NCBI GenBank assembly: GCA_028023455.1
Contig: JAQFVV010000018.1
Coordinates: forward strand, 6,783,800-6,847,799
DNA from: Epiperipatus broadwayi
Taxonomy: Eukaryota > Onychophora > Udeonychophora > Euonychophora > Peripatidae
DNA: 64,000 nucleotides
Direction of reading: 5' to 3'
Shown here: positions 13,390 to 25,800 of the stretch, piece after piece
How positions within the stretch are numbered: position 1 is the first letter of the stretch
Layout: every line of letters starts with the position of its first letter
The notes under the pieces: model-generated
Seen by the model: only the letters and a program-made list of their open reading frames with translations
Databases searched by the model: none
Told to the model about the DNA's origin: nothing
Made by a program: the position numbers and the translations under genes

Positions 13390-14275
13390 GGTAAGTTGCT
13401 TACAAAACAGGATCCCTAAATCAGAAACAACCTTTTTATATGCAATATAATTTTCTTCAATCCTATAATGATATATAGACTTGTTAATATTAATAAATGA
13501 ACAATACTTATTTTGCATACATTTATCTTCATGTTATCAAATTTACATTAATCATTAAAATGTTTAATATCATTTTGGAGTTCAATATGATCCTCATATT
13601 TCAGTTCTTTTAAATAATTTACAATCATCAGCATAAGTATCATGATTTCTTTAATATTTTGACCAACATCACACATAAAGGCATTAAAGAGTAAGGGAGC
13701 CAATACACTACATTGTGGTACTCTATTATATTTTTGAAATAAATTAGACTTAGGATTTAATTCTTATTTACAGTTGCAGGGTACAAAAGAGATGTTATTA
13801 ATCAGATAATTTTTAAACCATGCAACTGTAAATAAGAATTAAATCCTAACATTTTAAGTTTATAAATTAAGCTATCATATGACATTCTATTAAATGCCAA
13901 TGACATATCAAAATAGACAACATCAAGTTGTAACTGGTTAGATAATAAATGTGCTACATGATCAGCTATCACCATTAAATTAGTATCAACTGATTTACCT
14001 AATAAAAATCCATGCTGAAAATCAGGCAATACTTTAACTACATTTAAATATAATATTATTATAAATACATCTCTCATAAATTTTACTAAAAGGTGACAAA
14101 ATAGAAATAGGCCTATAGGTGCCAGGATTTTAAAAATGTTAAAAATAATACATTTATTAATAGATAAGTTGATGATATACTGTAAAGGAGCTGCCAAACA
14201 GTCAGAAAGTTAGAAATATCATCACAATCTATAAAAGATTTTGATTTAAGTTTGTGAATTGCATTAATTACTTAA
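13390..14275 (-). pseudogene. Decayed LINE reverse transcriptase, C-terminal part
   Basis: Read on the minus strand from 14275 down, this is a non-LTR retrotransposon RT with several stops. In order I see an AIHKLKSKSF-like stretch that precedes the RT core, a LAAPLQYIINLS segment, LPDFQHGFLLGKSVDTNL (RT box with the GF..G.S pattern), and VVYFDMSLAFNRMSYDSLI (box A, catalytic Asp in YFDMS). After a short duplication with stops come a VPQ.SVLAPLLFNAF box and remains of the YADD box near 13625-13640. The best ORF is 13802-14197. A copy of about 20 bp around ATTTAATTCTTATTTACAG occurs at 13755-13780 and again at 13820-13845, breaking the frame. The element continues at 15619-15990 beyond an inserted foldback repeat. 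The clade is uncertain. Confidence 0.8.
14263..14275. repeat. Target-site duplication, left copy
   Basis: The 13-bp sequence ATTAATTACTTAA occurs here and again at 15606-15618. Removing one copy and everything between them brings the two halves of the LINE into one frame, so this is the insertion site of the foldback element at 14276-15605. Confidence 0.75.
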
Positions 14276-15605
14276 TATATAGGGGATATAAGCACAGATT
14301 TTCACACCATCCACCACTCACCACTCTATCTCATATCATTGATACCCTCAAACACATATATGTTGAAAAGATAAATAATCACCAATATTCGTATTTCATG
14401 ATAAACAAGTAATCATTAGTTGGTCCAGATTATCACTTCCACACATATATGCAATAAGTGCTCAGATATATATAAAGATAGCCAATCTTTATACTTTAAT
14501 GGACAGGCTTCAATCCACTCCACACTTCAACTCTTCAACCATCCACCCAATTGAAAATCTGATGATGGAATGCTCAAAGGCCACCCTGAGGCCGAGAAAC
14601 TCATGTTGTTCTAAAGTCAATTTGACTCCTCATGTACAGAACATAATACATTTAATACATATACAAAAGATGGGCAGATATCTCTACAATGTAATAATTG
14701 AAATACAGACTTATTATATACCTGCATCAATATATGTAATATATAGGGTATATGAACACAGACTTTCACACTGCTCACCATTTTATCTCATATCATTGAT
14801 ACACTTGAACACATATATGTTGAAAAGATAAATAAATCACCAATATTTATATTTCATGCTAAACCAGTAATTATCAGTTGGTCCAGATTATCATCTCCAC
14901 ACATATATGCAATAAGTGCTCAGATATAAATTAAGATAGCCAATATTCATACTTTAATGGACAGGCTTCAATCCACTCCGTATATTGATGATTATTTGTC
15001 TTTTAAACATAATGTGTTCGAGTGTATCAGTGATATGAGATAGAGTGGTGGGTGGTGTGAAAGTATGTGCTCACATACCCTATCTATTACATATATTAAT
15101 GCAAGTATATAATAAGTCTGTATTTCAGTTATTACATTGTAGAGATGTCTGCTCATCTCTTGTATATGTTGTATTAAATGAATTATGTCCTGTACATGAG
15201 GGGTCAAATTGACTTTAGGTCAACATGGGTGTGACAAGAATCTCAGTCTCAGGGCGGCCTTTGAGTGTTCCATCATCAGATTTTCAATTGGATGGATGGT
15301 TGAAGAGTTGGAGTGTGAAATGGATTGAAGCCTGTCCATTAAAGTATGAAGATTGGCTATCTTAATATATATCTGAGCACTTATTGCATATATGTGTGGA
15401 GATGATAATCTGGACCAACTGATGATTACTGGTTTAGCATGAAATATGTATATTGGTGATTATTTATCTTTTAGACATATATGCTTTCAAGTGTATCAGC
15501 AATATGAGATAGAGTGGTGAGCAATGGATAGTGTGAAAGTCTGTGCTCATATACCTTATAATTACATACATTGATACAGGTATATAATAAGTCTGTCTTT
15601 CAGTT
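14276..15605. mobile_element. Family C foldback: 464-bp units, direct then inverted
   Basis: The element holds one full unit (about 14283-14742) and a half unit (about 14743-14985) in plus orientation, then about one and a half units in minus orientation (14986-15605). The tandem period is about 464 bp (a GCACAGATTTTCAC-like landmark at 14291 and a related one at 14755). The switch point is near 14980. The two arms could pair as a very long hairpin, though not a perfect one, because the half units end at different points. A 13-bp duplication flanks the whole structure, arguing for a single insertion in this form. A hammerhead-like fold is best preserved in the inverted arm at 15404-15464. No protein is encoded. 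The layout fits a non-autonomous Penelope-like or retrozyme-like element; assignment is by inference. Confidence 0.7.
15404..15464 (+). ncRNA. Hammerhead ribozyme fold, type I (family C)
   Basis: The core is CTGATGA (15419-15425) and GAA (15441-15443). Inner stem I is ACCAA (15414-15418) with TTGGT (15453-15457). The outer stem is GATAA (15404-15408) with TTATT (15460-15464), separated by an internal loop. Stem III is AT/AT around ATGT, and the cleavage site is after ATA (A at 15452). Stem II (15426-15440) is weak here because ACT faces AGC; the copy at 5470 has GCT/AGC, suggesting decay. Other copies have broken cores: CTAATGA near 14430, CTGATAA near 14873. Activity of this copy is doubtful; homology to hammerheads is likely. 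Confidence 0.6.
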
Positions 15606-15618
15606 ATTAATTACTTAA
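15606..15618. repeat. Target-site duplication, right copy
   Basis: This is a perfect copy of the 13-bp sequence at 14263-14275. Confidence 0.75.
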
Positions 15619-15990
15619 CTAATATATATTTTATTAACAACTATACTTCAGCAGCTTACATTATCAAACTTAACATCAGACTAATCATCGTCAGATGGGT
15701 TTGAATAAATATTAGAAAAATGATGACTTAAATCATTCAAAGAAAACTGATAATTATTTTTGAAAATTTTATCAGCAGTAATTCTCACATTTTTAATATA
15801 ATTCCAAAACATTTGAAGATTCTGTTTAAAACCTTTTTCAACATTATTTAAATTCTTATCGTAATCTCACTTCATAAGATACTTAGTATAAGCACGCATA
15901 TAATCTGTGATATTTGTATTTTCTGTTCAAACCGCTACATAATTATTTAAAAAACCATTTAGGATATTTATTATTGTTACTCTGAAAGCA
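15619..15990 (-). pseudogene. Decayed LINE, region upstream of the RT core
   Basis: Read on the minus strand from about 15990 down, the frame gives LGAFRVTIINILNGFLNNY, then TNITDYMRAYTKYLMK, NLNNVEKGFKQNLQMFWNYI, ADKIFKNNYQFSLNDLSHHF and SNIYSNPSDDD. This is the usual linker between endonuclease and RT in LINEs (FWNYI...F.N..). Several stops interrupt it. It rejoins in frame with 14275 when the foldback insertion and one target-site copy are removed. No endonuclease is legible upstream. Confidence 0.7.
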
Positions 15991-18900
15991 CCTAACTGGA
16001 ATATATTGTCCCAAACACAATAAATTTATTAGCAGTCTCACTTGGATCAGCTTCTGTGATAAAGATAAATGCAAAAGTGATTGATATTAGATTATTCATT
16101 AACATTATTTCCAGGTGAACATTTAGGGGTAAATGGTTAGCATAGTTTTTTTGCTTTATATTTTGCACACAAGTGAGAATTAATAACAAATAAACTGATT
16201 TGATTTTTTAGCAATTCAACCTTTTCACCTTTGTTTCTCTTATATTACTGCCTTTGTTTGTCTGTTGACAATTGTTTTGATGATAAACATTTAGGGTATA
16301 GAATTACAGCCTTTTTATTTTATATTTTGTACATAGCATATAAATAGACACTCTCTGATTTTGATTTTTTAACAATTCAGTTATTCAATAAATGAATGCA
16401 TTATAGAAATTGCAGAACTTTGTATATATTTTTGCTAAACATTTTTGGCAAATCTAAAGGTTCCATTGTTACAAGTTTTTGAATTGATGAATTTCTGAAT
16501 AACAGTATTCAACAATATTTACACTTGTTTAAAAGATCACAAAAACCAATGCTCAACTGCTGCTTAATGTTGATAATATTCAGAAACATTGAAGTTGCAG
16601 CAAAAATATTTCATTAGATTATTATTTGCAAAGGTTTACAAACATCCTTATATCCATGATCTGGTTTAAGAGAACCATGACAATTTTTTTTTAGATGTTA
16701 GGATTTTTCTAGTTAGCCCATAATCAGTCCAACTAGCCATCTATCTAAAAGATAATCAAATTAATACTAATCAAAACATAAAGATATAACTATAACATTT
16801 TGTGGCCTTCTCCACTAGCATTAGGATTATATATTTAGGTTGTTGAGGCCACTAATTAAATTTTAATGACATTAAATAGATATTTTAATCTCAACTAAAA
16901 TAATGATCTAATTGGTCATTTATCAAATATGTTTATAAAATTTTTCTTAATGATAACCACTCACAAATTAGCTGTTTTTTTAAATTTATTTATAAAAAAA
17001 ATAGGAGTACATAATTAAAATTTTACATTCCTGCTGTAGGAAATTTTCGAAAATTTTCTTATTTTTATCAGCAATTATTCTACATATGTAACTTGATACT
17101 ACAATGATCAAAAATAAAGATTAAAAAAAAACATTTACTGTTTGTGCATACATACATTAAGTTTTCAGATCAAATGACAATCAAAGTAATGTGATCAAGT
17201 GATAAAATTTGAGGGATAACATTTAATTTTCATTACTTGTCATTCTCTTATCACTATTTATTTTAGCATCTAATATTTAGAGCTACATCACGAATTTTAA
17301 GGATTCCTTAATCTTTAAAATTTTCATATATAAATTATTCTCCTTTAATTAATTAATAAGCCTCCATTTTTCAACTACTCAACAAAACATAGTATGTATG
17401 TAAAAATTAAACAATTTTTCTAAATTCAGCGTTGTCATCAATAGAAATTACGAAATATTTTTATTTTGACTAAATAAAAATGAATTATTAATTTATTTAA
17501 TAATTCATTACGAGATGAATGGGGAAAAAGGCGTTCTTTTAGCGCTAGATGGCAGAAGCATCTACAGAATAGACTAAGATGAATCAATACTCACCTATTC
17601 ATTACTCATGTAGCAACATTAAATCAAAATGAGAAAACTTTCTTAGGAGTGAATCACTTTTCAGTACAATAAAATAATTTAGAGAAAAATTAGATTTTTT
17701 TTTTGTAATGTTCCAAATACAATTAAGATAAATATCAATTTTAAATATATTTCAAGTGATTTTAATAAAAAAAATAAGATTTTAAAATATCACCCTTACA
17801 TACATAAGAAGGTTAAGATTTTTTCCCAATAGGTTAAGGTAAGTAGACAATATGAAACTACAATCAAGCTTAAACATTTGATATCAATGATTAATTTGCT
17901 ATTAATCGATATTTTTTCAGATATTTTTCCTAGAAATCTCATTGTTTAGATTTATGCTATAAATTCAATTAGCCATTTATATTATTGATATATAAAATAT
18001 ACACATAATAAAATTTTACGTATAATTAAAAAAATAGTGAATATAAAAACTAAAAAAAAAAAATCTCCATCAGTCTCATAAATGTTACATTTAGTTAAAA
18101 AAAACAACTTTATATCAACAATAACTTAGAATTAAAGCTCTAAAGAAAATAGAGATATATAAATAAACAAAGTGAATTTTTTTTTTAAAAAACAAAAAAA
18201 TTTCCTTTAGAGTCAGAAAAGGTAAATATAATACGAATTAGTAATATATGATACTTAGGATAAAGATTAGATAATTAATTATAGCTATAGATGAAATAAA
18301 TTATAATAATAAAACTGCTTGAAAATAATAATTATGCTTACTTTAATTATTTAAACTGCTAAAATTTTCTTTTCCAATTAATAATTACAGGTAAATAATA
18401 GAGTGATAATGAACTTTTGTTTTCCGCCATTTTTTAAACAACTTTTGAATCATTGGTCGAAAAACAATGCCCTCTGTCGATAATGTTTTAAAATATTGTG
18501 TTAGTAATAATCTTTTGTTTAGTTGAGATGATTAACCGTTAGATGCTATCTTTGTAAAATTATTAGTTTCAGATTTTTAAAAAAGTTGTAATTTAATGTA
18601 GAATTTTTTAAGTTGTAAATAAAACGCTATTTTAAAGAAATCAACAACGAAGCACCATGATTAATTAATTAGGTATTTAAACCAAATTATATAATCCCCC
18701 GCCCCCACTAAAACAAAGTATTTATTAAATTTATCACATACACATCTCTAATTTGTGATTTAATTAAAATCATAAGGACATTATCAAGTTTTCTTTTGAA
18801 AAAAACAAAAACAAAAAAAACAACAAATTAAACAAACAAACATGTAGAAAATCGCTACACAATTCAAAAACTCTTTTAGTTTAGTCAATTAAACTTTTCG

Positions 18901-19551
18901 CCTATTAAAAAATGAGCCTTGTCGTATTTTAATAAAGAGCATCAGATAGAACAATGGAAAATGCGCAGGAATCAAAGAATGAAATAAAATGAAAATTATT
19001 CTTGTGTTTGGAAATATTTATATTCAGTAAATTTATGACTCTTCTATTCACTTATAGTGCGCAGATCTGACCAAACACACAAAAGCAGGAAATAAAATTA
19101 CAAGTAGGAAAAACTCCGTTGAAAGAAAACTTAACGAAGTTGAAAAAATATCGTTAGGAATACCATATTTTTATATATTTAATAAAAATCTTACGCTCAC
19201 TAGCGGAGAAAATCAAGTATAATATTAGAATATCAAGTGATGGATTTAACACTAATTCAGAATTTTTTAATTTTTAAATATGCTCTCCACCTTTCTCAAC
19301 ACCTGAAGATCTATACGTTTTTGACTAAAGCTACATTTGTAACTTTTGTATTGAAAAGTCCTGAGCAATAAATATTTGATTATTTTACTTTATCCATGCA
19401 TTAAACAGCGTGAGCAGAAGTAAATGAAGCAAATGTTGAAATTAGACTGGACACATTCAAAATGATGGGTTAATAGTGAAAGCTGTGGATTGAATGAACT
19501 AAAAAGATCAGGGCTGAATTAAGTTATTTTTATATATATATATAAAGGATA
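15991..19551. other. AT-rich intergenic sequence
   Basis: No gene is recognised. A diverged direct repeat of about 100 bp lies at roughly 16125-16220 and 16290-16380 (shared TTATATTTTG and GATTTTTTARCAATTCA). The remainder is low-complexity AT sequence. Confidence 0.55.
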
Positions 19552-19561
19552 AACATGTTTT

Positions 19562-19656
19562 TTTTTTCTTTTTCATCGACCGGGAAGCGAATCCGCAAAC
19601 ATGGGACAACTGCTTGTAAAGCAGCTATGCTGACTACTCGACCACCAACACTTGAC
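19562..19656 (-). mobile_element. Minimal tRNA-derived SINE
   Basis: On the minus strand the body starts GTGTTGGTGGTCGAGTAGTC (A-box region) and has an anticodon-arm-like hairpin (GCTGC, loop TTTACAA, GCAGT). A B-box-like GGATTCGCTTCCC follows, and the body ends in an A-rich tail (GATGAAAAAGAAAAAAA). A 10-bp duplication, AACATGTTTT, flanks it (19552-19561 and 19657-19666). A second copy is at 54869-54968. Apart from the tail there is almost nothing beyond the tRNA-like part, which is unusually short for a SINE. A retroposed tRNA pseudogene is the alternative. Confidence 0.75.
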
Positions 19657-19666
19657 AACATGTTTT

Positions 19667-21284
19667 CTTTTAAGTTTTTCAAGACATATTCGTTTTTTTC
19701 TAAATGAATAAAAAAAAAATCACATATATATATTTGAATAAATATATCTTTTATTTGTACATCATGCTACCTTTTAACTTCAAATCTAAACATAAATTAA
19801 AGCTTGAATCTAAGAAATTGTCGTGGTAATTAATTAGCTGCTTTAGTAAAATATATTCTGCAGGAAGAAAGTTTAATTGAAATGTGGATAATTTTAAATT
19901 TTGGGGTGATTTTTGCGCTAAAGACATCTGCAAAAGGACAAATTTGTTATGAAAATCTAACTAGGTATTATTTTATTCTTGTATTAATGAATAGCTAATG
20001 ATTTTAAAACAGATTTGTGATATTGTAACTGTGTTCATTTTACCAATGCTTGTGTAACAAAGTTAACCTCAGAAAGTTTTAAAAAGCTTTTAATTTTTAT
20101 TGAATAGTGTTTGTTGTATTAATACCTATAAAACTGATTTGTGTCCTTTTTTTTTCAAGAGACTTCAATGCACCTGTTGCTGAAATCAATAAATTATGAT
20201 TCAAATTTTTATTGAAAATAATGGTATTGATTAAATGAAATCAATAATCTCTTGCTATCAGTTTTTTCATAATACATCGATTGACTGCCATTTATTTAAG
20301 CAGAACAATCTTTATAAAATACTTTAAATACTGTTAAAAATAAAAATAAGATAAAAGAATCGTAAGACCAATTGATATATTGTGATATTTTGAAAATAAT
20401 AGACTTTTTTTATAACTGATTTGAACATAGATTTCACTCTACCCCCATTTATATTATAAAGATATTAAAACCATCTAAAAAGGTTTAGTGAAAGGATATT
20501 GCTAAAGTTGCAATATAATGGAAAAGTATAAATAGATAAAATATTCAATGTTGAAGTTTGTAATGATAGCATTGTATTTCCAATTATCTGTTGGACTATT
20601 TCCATTATCCAGATTCAATTGTTACATTTCTTTAGAAAAATTCAAACTTTATTAAAACTTTGCAAGTCCATTAAACTGTTATTAATAGAATATAAAATAT
20701 TACTATTTAAAATGTCATGTTATAAACTAATCTGCATATTATTATTAACTGTTAAATTTATCTAAATAAAGTTTGAATTTTTTAAAAATCATTTAACAAT
20801 TAAAACTGGATGTTGATAGTCCATTATATAATTATAAAAGATTGAAGTGTTTAAAAAAAAAGAAGTAAAAAGAAAGAAATTAAAAAACAGAACTTCAAGA
20901 TACCAAAGGACTAGTATGTTTATTTCATTGGTTGGTTTGTGTAGCCATTCCAAAACTCATCTTTTTGTCCATTCTCTAGAGTTGGAATGGCGACATTTGT
21001 TTATGCATGGCTCATAATGATGGTGTTGATTATATTTTATAGTTATAATTAAAATCAAAAATAATTCTATTTAATTTATTAATTAACATTAAAATAACTA
21101 TAACTATACATCCTTATTCTTATTTTATATAGATGTGAAAATTTATTTATTCATTTATAACTCAACAAATATTCCATCAACCTTGATGAAACTTGCACAT
21201 TTTTTTTTTTTTTTGAGAAATACATAGGCTATGAATTTGGCTTAATAATATTTAATTGTTTTAAAAAATTTGGTAATTTGAAAC
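19667..21284. other. AT-rich intergenic sequence with one hairpin
   Basis: No gene is recognised. At about 20944-20992, GCCATTCCAAAACTC and GAGTTGGAATGGC form an imperfect stem of about 12 bp with a loop of about 20 nt. Its function is unknown. Confidence 0.5.
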
Positions 21285-22893
21285 ATGCATTGTAATTGTA
21301 ACCATTTTCAAATGACTTCACAAAAACACAAAAGAGAGCAGCAGCTAGAGAAAATCTTAAATAGATATGTAATGGATATAGAAAAGATGTTAGATGTGAA
21401 GGAATTAGTGATAGAAAACATGAAAGCAGTTAGTAGTGGGAATATTAGGTTCACAAAAAATGAATTGAATGAGGCAGGAAAGAGATTGAAAAGTGGAAAG
21501 GCAAGAGGTTTAGATGGATGGGCAGCAGAGATGGTAATGAATTTAGGGCATAGAGCAAAAGCAAAGTTATTATCATGTTTTAATAAGATGGCGCAGAAGA
21601 CAGTTTTTCCGGGTAGTTGGAGTAATACAAGAATAAGATTATTATTTAAAGGAAAGGGTAAAGATCATAGAAAGTTAAATAATTATAGACCGATAGCGGT
21701 AACATCAGTTTTATATAAAGTTTTCGCATATATGGTAGCTGGAAGAGTTGTAAAATGGATGGAAGAGAATAATGTAGTGGGGGAAATGCAAGGAGGTTTT
21801 AGGTCAGATAGGCATATAGGAGATAGTTTGTTTGTAGTTACACAACTTATGGAGATGAGTAGAAATTCAGGTAGATCGTTATATATGAGTTTTATAGATA
21901 TAGAGAAAGCATATGATAGAGTAAATAGAAATAGATTATGGGTAAGATTAACCAATTTGGGAATGGATGAAGCTTTAGTAAATATTATTAAGAAATTATA
22001 TGAAAATAATTATTATACTTACCAATTAGGGGATATAGAATCAGTTAAAGTTAAAAATGGAGTGGGATTAAGGCAAGGATGCCCTATGTCACCGATTTTG
22101 TTTTTGTTGTTTTTGAGTGAAATGGAAAAAGCAATAGAAAGACTAGGAAGAGGGGTAGAGATACCATTAATAGGTGGCAAAGGAGTATATACTTTGTTGG
22201 GTCTTTTTTTTTGCAGATGATATCTTTTTATGTGCAGAAAGAAGATATGGATATTATATTGAGGACATGTGCAAGGGTGGGTAAAGAGATGGGGATTAAA
22301 TTTAGTGAAGAAAAATCAAATATAATGATGGTTAATACTGGGGAAAGAGAGGATGTAGTTTTTTTATTGGGGGATATAAAGTTAAGTGTAGTGGATAGAT
22401 ATTGGTATTTGGGAATCATCTTATGTAATCAGGAAAATTGCTTGGTTGAATGGGAGAAAAAACCAAATTGGTAAATGAAGCAAAGAAGAGAAAGGATTTG
22501 GTAAAGAAACTAACAGTATTTTCATATAATAAATATGATGTAGCTAGAATTGTATGGAAGGGAGTTGCAGTAGCAGGATTAACATATGGTAATGATGCAT
22601 TATGTGTTAGTAAAAGGATTTTAGATTATTTAGAGAAAGTACAAAGGGAAGTAGGAAGACATGCCTTAAATGCAGAGATGTGGACAGCAAAAGAGGCAAT
22701 TCAAGGAGAAATGGGATGGTCAAGTTTCTATATGAGAGATGCAAAAAGTAAAATGAAAATATTTGGTAGATTGCAGTTTATGGATAGTAAAAGAATAGCC
22801 AAAATAGTGTTTAATTGGGTTATGAGTAAAGGGCAGGTAACAAGATGGGTGAGAAAGGTAATGTGGTATGCAAAAGATTTGGATAAAGAAGAC
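21285..22893 (+). pseudogene. Decayed purine-biased LINE reverse transcriptase, 5' portion
   Basis: This is the RT of a non-LTR retrotransposon, which would copy element RNA into DNA at the target site. Motifs in order: SGKARGLDGW, IRLLFKGKGKDHRKLNNYRP, EMQGGFRSDRHIGDS, YMSFIDIEKAYDRVNR (box A, Asp in FIDIE), and GVGLRQGCPMSPILFLLFLS. The box C FADDI is reached only after a one-base slip in the T9 run at 22204-22212. The frame continues at 22211-22474 and again from 22450 after a second slip, through KRKDLVKKLTVFSYNKYDVA to KVMWYAKDLDKE. The coding strand is strikingly rich in A and G. There is no endonuclease, so the copy is probably 5'-truncated near 21285. It is interrupted at 22893 by the RTE element and resumes at 26153. 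Confidence 0.85.
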
Positions 22894-25800
22894 CCTTTGA
22901 TTCCTCTTGGAGGCCTTAAAGGAACCGAGCAGGGCAAATTCCTAATGTCCACTCCATACGTTCTTGTCATTGCAGCTGTTATTACTATGTGATTATTCAT
23001 ATAGTATACAAACATGGATGGGCTGCTCACCAACACGCATTAGCCAGCATGGTGAGTTTATTGGCTTTTTACCTCTGAGTTTAAGATCAAGAAACACCAT
23101 GGTCTTTCTTCTCAGTGCCTGATAAGGCAGAATGAATGTTTGTGTAAATGATAAATATTTTTACCATACATATATACAATTATGACAGACAAAAATAAAG
23201 CATGGCCCTTATTCCCAGGAGGCTGTAAAGTCACCAACCAAGGCAGCGGTTGGTGGACGAAGGCGGAGGGTGCTAAGAATCCCCTGATTGCGGACCCAGG
23301 CTGTCATTTGATGATGACTTTTTATTTAGGTACTTACAACTGCAGATCACTTTCAAGTGAAGGAAGATTGCAAGCATTAGAAGAAGAACTGTCTTATATT
23401 AAATGGGACATTATTGGACTTTGTGAAGTTAGAAGAAAAGGAGAAGAAACAATTGATTTAAAAAGTGGACATATAATCTATTATAAAAGCACACACATTG
23501 GAAATACAAGTGGAGTAGGATTCATTATAAATAAAAAGTGGAAGAACAATATTGTGGAGATTGATGGTGTATTGGACAGAGTGGCAAGATTAGTTATACA
23601 ACTTAATAGCAGATACCAAATGCAGATAATTCAGGTTTATGCCCCAACAAGTTCTCATAGTGATGAAGTAGTAGAAGATTTTTATATGGATGTACAAAAG
23701 GCTTTTGATCAGAGTAAACAACATTTTAAAATTGTTATGGGAGACTTTAATGCTAGAATTGGTAGACAAATGAAAGATGAAATTGCTGTAGGTAATTTTG
23801 GTTATGGTAATAGAAATGAGAGAGGACATAGACTTGCGGAGTTTGCAGAAAAAGAAAAACTTTATATTATGAATTCATTTTTTGAGAAAAATGTTAAAAG
23901 GAAATGGACATGGAAGCATCCAAATGAAGGTATAGCAGAATTGGATTATATTTTGACTAACAGAAAATACATATTTCAAGATTGTAATGTTCTTAATAAA
24001 TTTAACACAGGAAGTGATCATCGATTAGTAAGGTGTAAGTTACGTGTTAATGTAAAACTAGAGAGACAAAAATTATTAAGAAAAACAATATTTACAGTTG
24101 ATATTCCTAATCTTCAGAAACATTCTAATGAATTTAAATTAGAACTTACAAATAGGTTTCAAGTGTTAGGAGATTTTGAACATGATTCAGATTTGAATGA
24201 AATTAATATGAAAATAATTGATACACTTTTAAAAACTGCAACAAACATAGCTGGTAGAAAAAAGCAGCAATTGACTAATAAAATTTCTACTGAGACTAGA
24301 GAATTTATGAAGAAAAGAAGGAATATGAAGATATACAAAAATGATGTATTAAAAAGAATTGAATATCTCGAATTTTGTAAAATGGTACTGAAAAGAGTTG
24401 AAAATGATATAAGAAAGTATAACTGTGAAATAGCAAGGAAAGCTGTAGAAGAAAATAAAAGTCTCAAAAATGTTAAACAACATTTTGGTATTGGTAGGAA
24501 ATTTATATCTGCAATAAGAAAAAAAGATGGAATTATTACTAAAAAGAGAGATGACATCATGAAATTGGTAGAAGATTTTTATCAAGAATTATATAGTAAT
24601 AAAGAACAAATACCTCCTATATCTATTACATCATCCGAATTGCCCAGAATTTTAAATGAAGAAGTGAGACATGCAATTAAGTGTATGAAGAAAGGAAAGG
24701 CTCCAGAAAATGATGGAATTATAATTGATATATTAAAAGAAGCAGGTGAAGAAATAGAAACAATTTTAGCAAAGTTATATACCAAATGTCTAAATGATAA
24801 AGATGTACCAGAAGATTGGAAGAATGCAGTAATAATATTAATATTTAAAAAAGGTGATAAAGAAGATATTAGAAATTACAGACCTATCAGCCTTTTATCA
24901 GTTTTATATAAAATTTTTACCAAGATAATTACAACTCGTCTACAGAGAACTTTGGATTTCCACCAACCAAGAGAACAAGCTGGATTTAAAAGTGGTTTTA
25001 GTACAATAGACCATATCCAGGTATTGAGAGAAATCATAGAAAGGTCAAACAAATATGAGTTGTCATTATGTTTTGGATTTGTAGATTATGAAAAGGCATT
25101 CGATTCTATACACATTTCTTCAGTGATTAAAGCATTGGATCATCAAGGTATAGATCCAGGATATTGTCATATTTTAAAGAATATTTATAAAAATGCAACA
25201 GCAACAATTAGATTACATAATGATACTGAAAAAATCAACATTGAGAAAAGTGTAAGACAAGGTGACTCCATATCTCCAAAACTCTTTACAGCAGTGCTGC
25301 AAGAAGTATTTTGTGGATTAAAATGGGAAACTAAAGGAGTGAAAGTAAATGGAGAGTATTTAAGTCATTTAGATTTCGCAGATGATGTAGTTGTTTTTGC
25401 AAATAATGCTTCAGAGCTGCAGGAAATGTTGCAGGAGTTAGCAGATGAAAGTAGAAAAGTAGGACTAAAGATAAATGTTAAAAAGACTAAAGTAATGTTT
25501 AATCGATTTGCTCAAAATATGAAAATAAAGATTGATTATGAAGAATTAGAAGAAGTTAACAGTTACAAATACCTTGGTCAGATTATTAATATATATGGAA
25601 ACATAATGGAGGAAATTAATCATAGAATTAAACTTGGTTGGAGTGCTTTTGATAGAAATAACTTGATACTAAAAGGAAATATGCCTATGTGTTTGAAAAG
25701 GATGGTTTTTAACAAATGTGTTTTACCAGTTCTTACTTATGGATCTGAGACTTGGACACTTAATGGAAGAGCAATACAGAGACTTCAGACCACTCAAAGG

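Noticed and set aside
14499-14831. 110-codon ORF, similar to the one at 5552-5737
   Set aside because: Both come from the same place in repeat family C; the frame is not kept in the other copies and no domain is recognisable.
23182-23310. First 43 codons of the RTE ORF as a real N-terminal domain
   Set aside because: The stretch precedes the endonuclease start, has different base composition and matches no domain I know; it is more likely translated leader.
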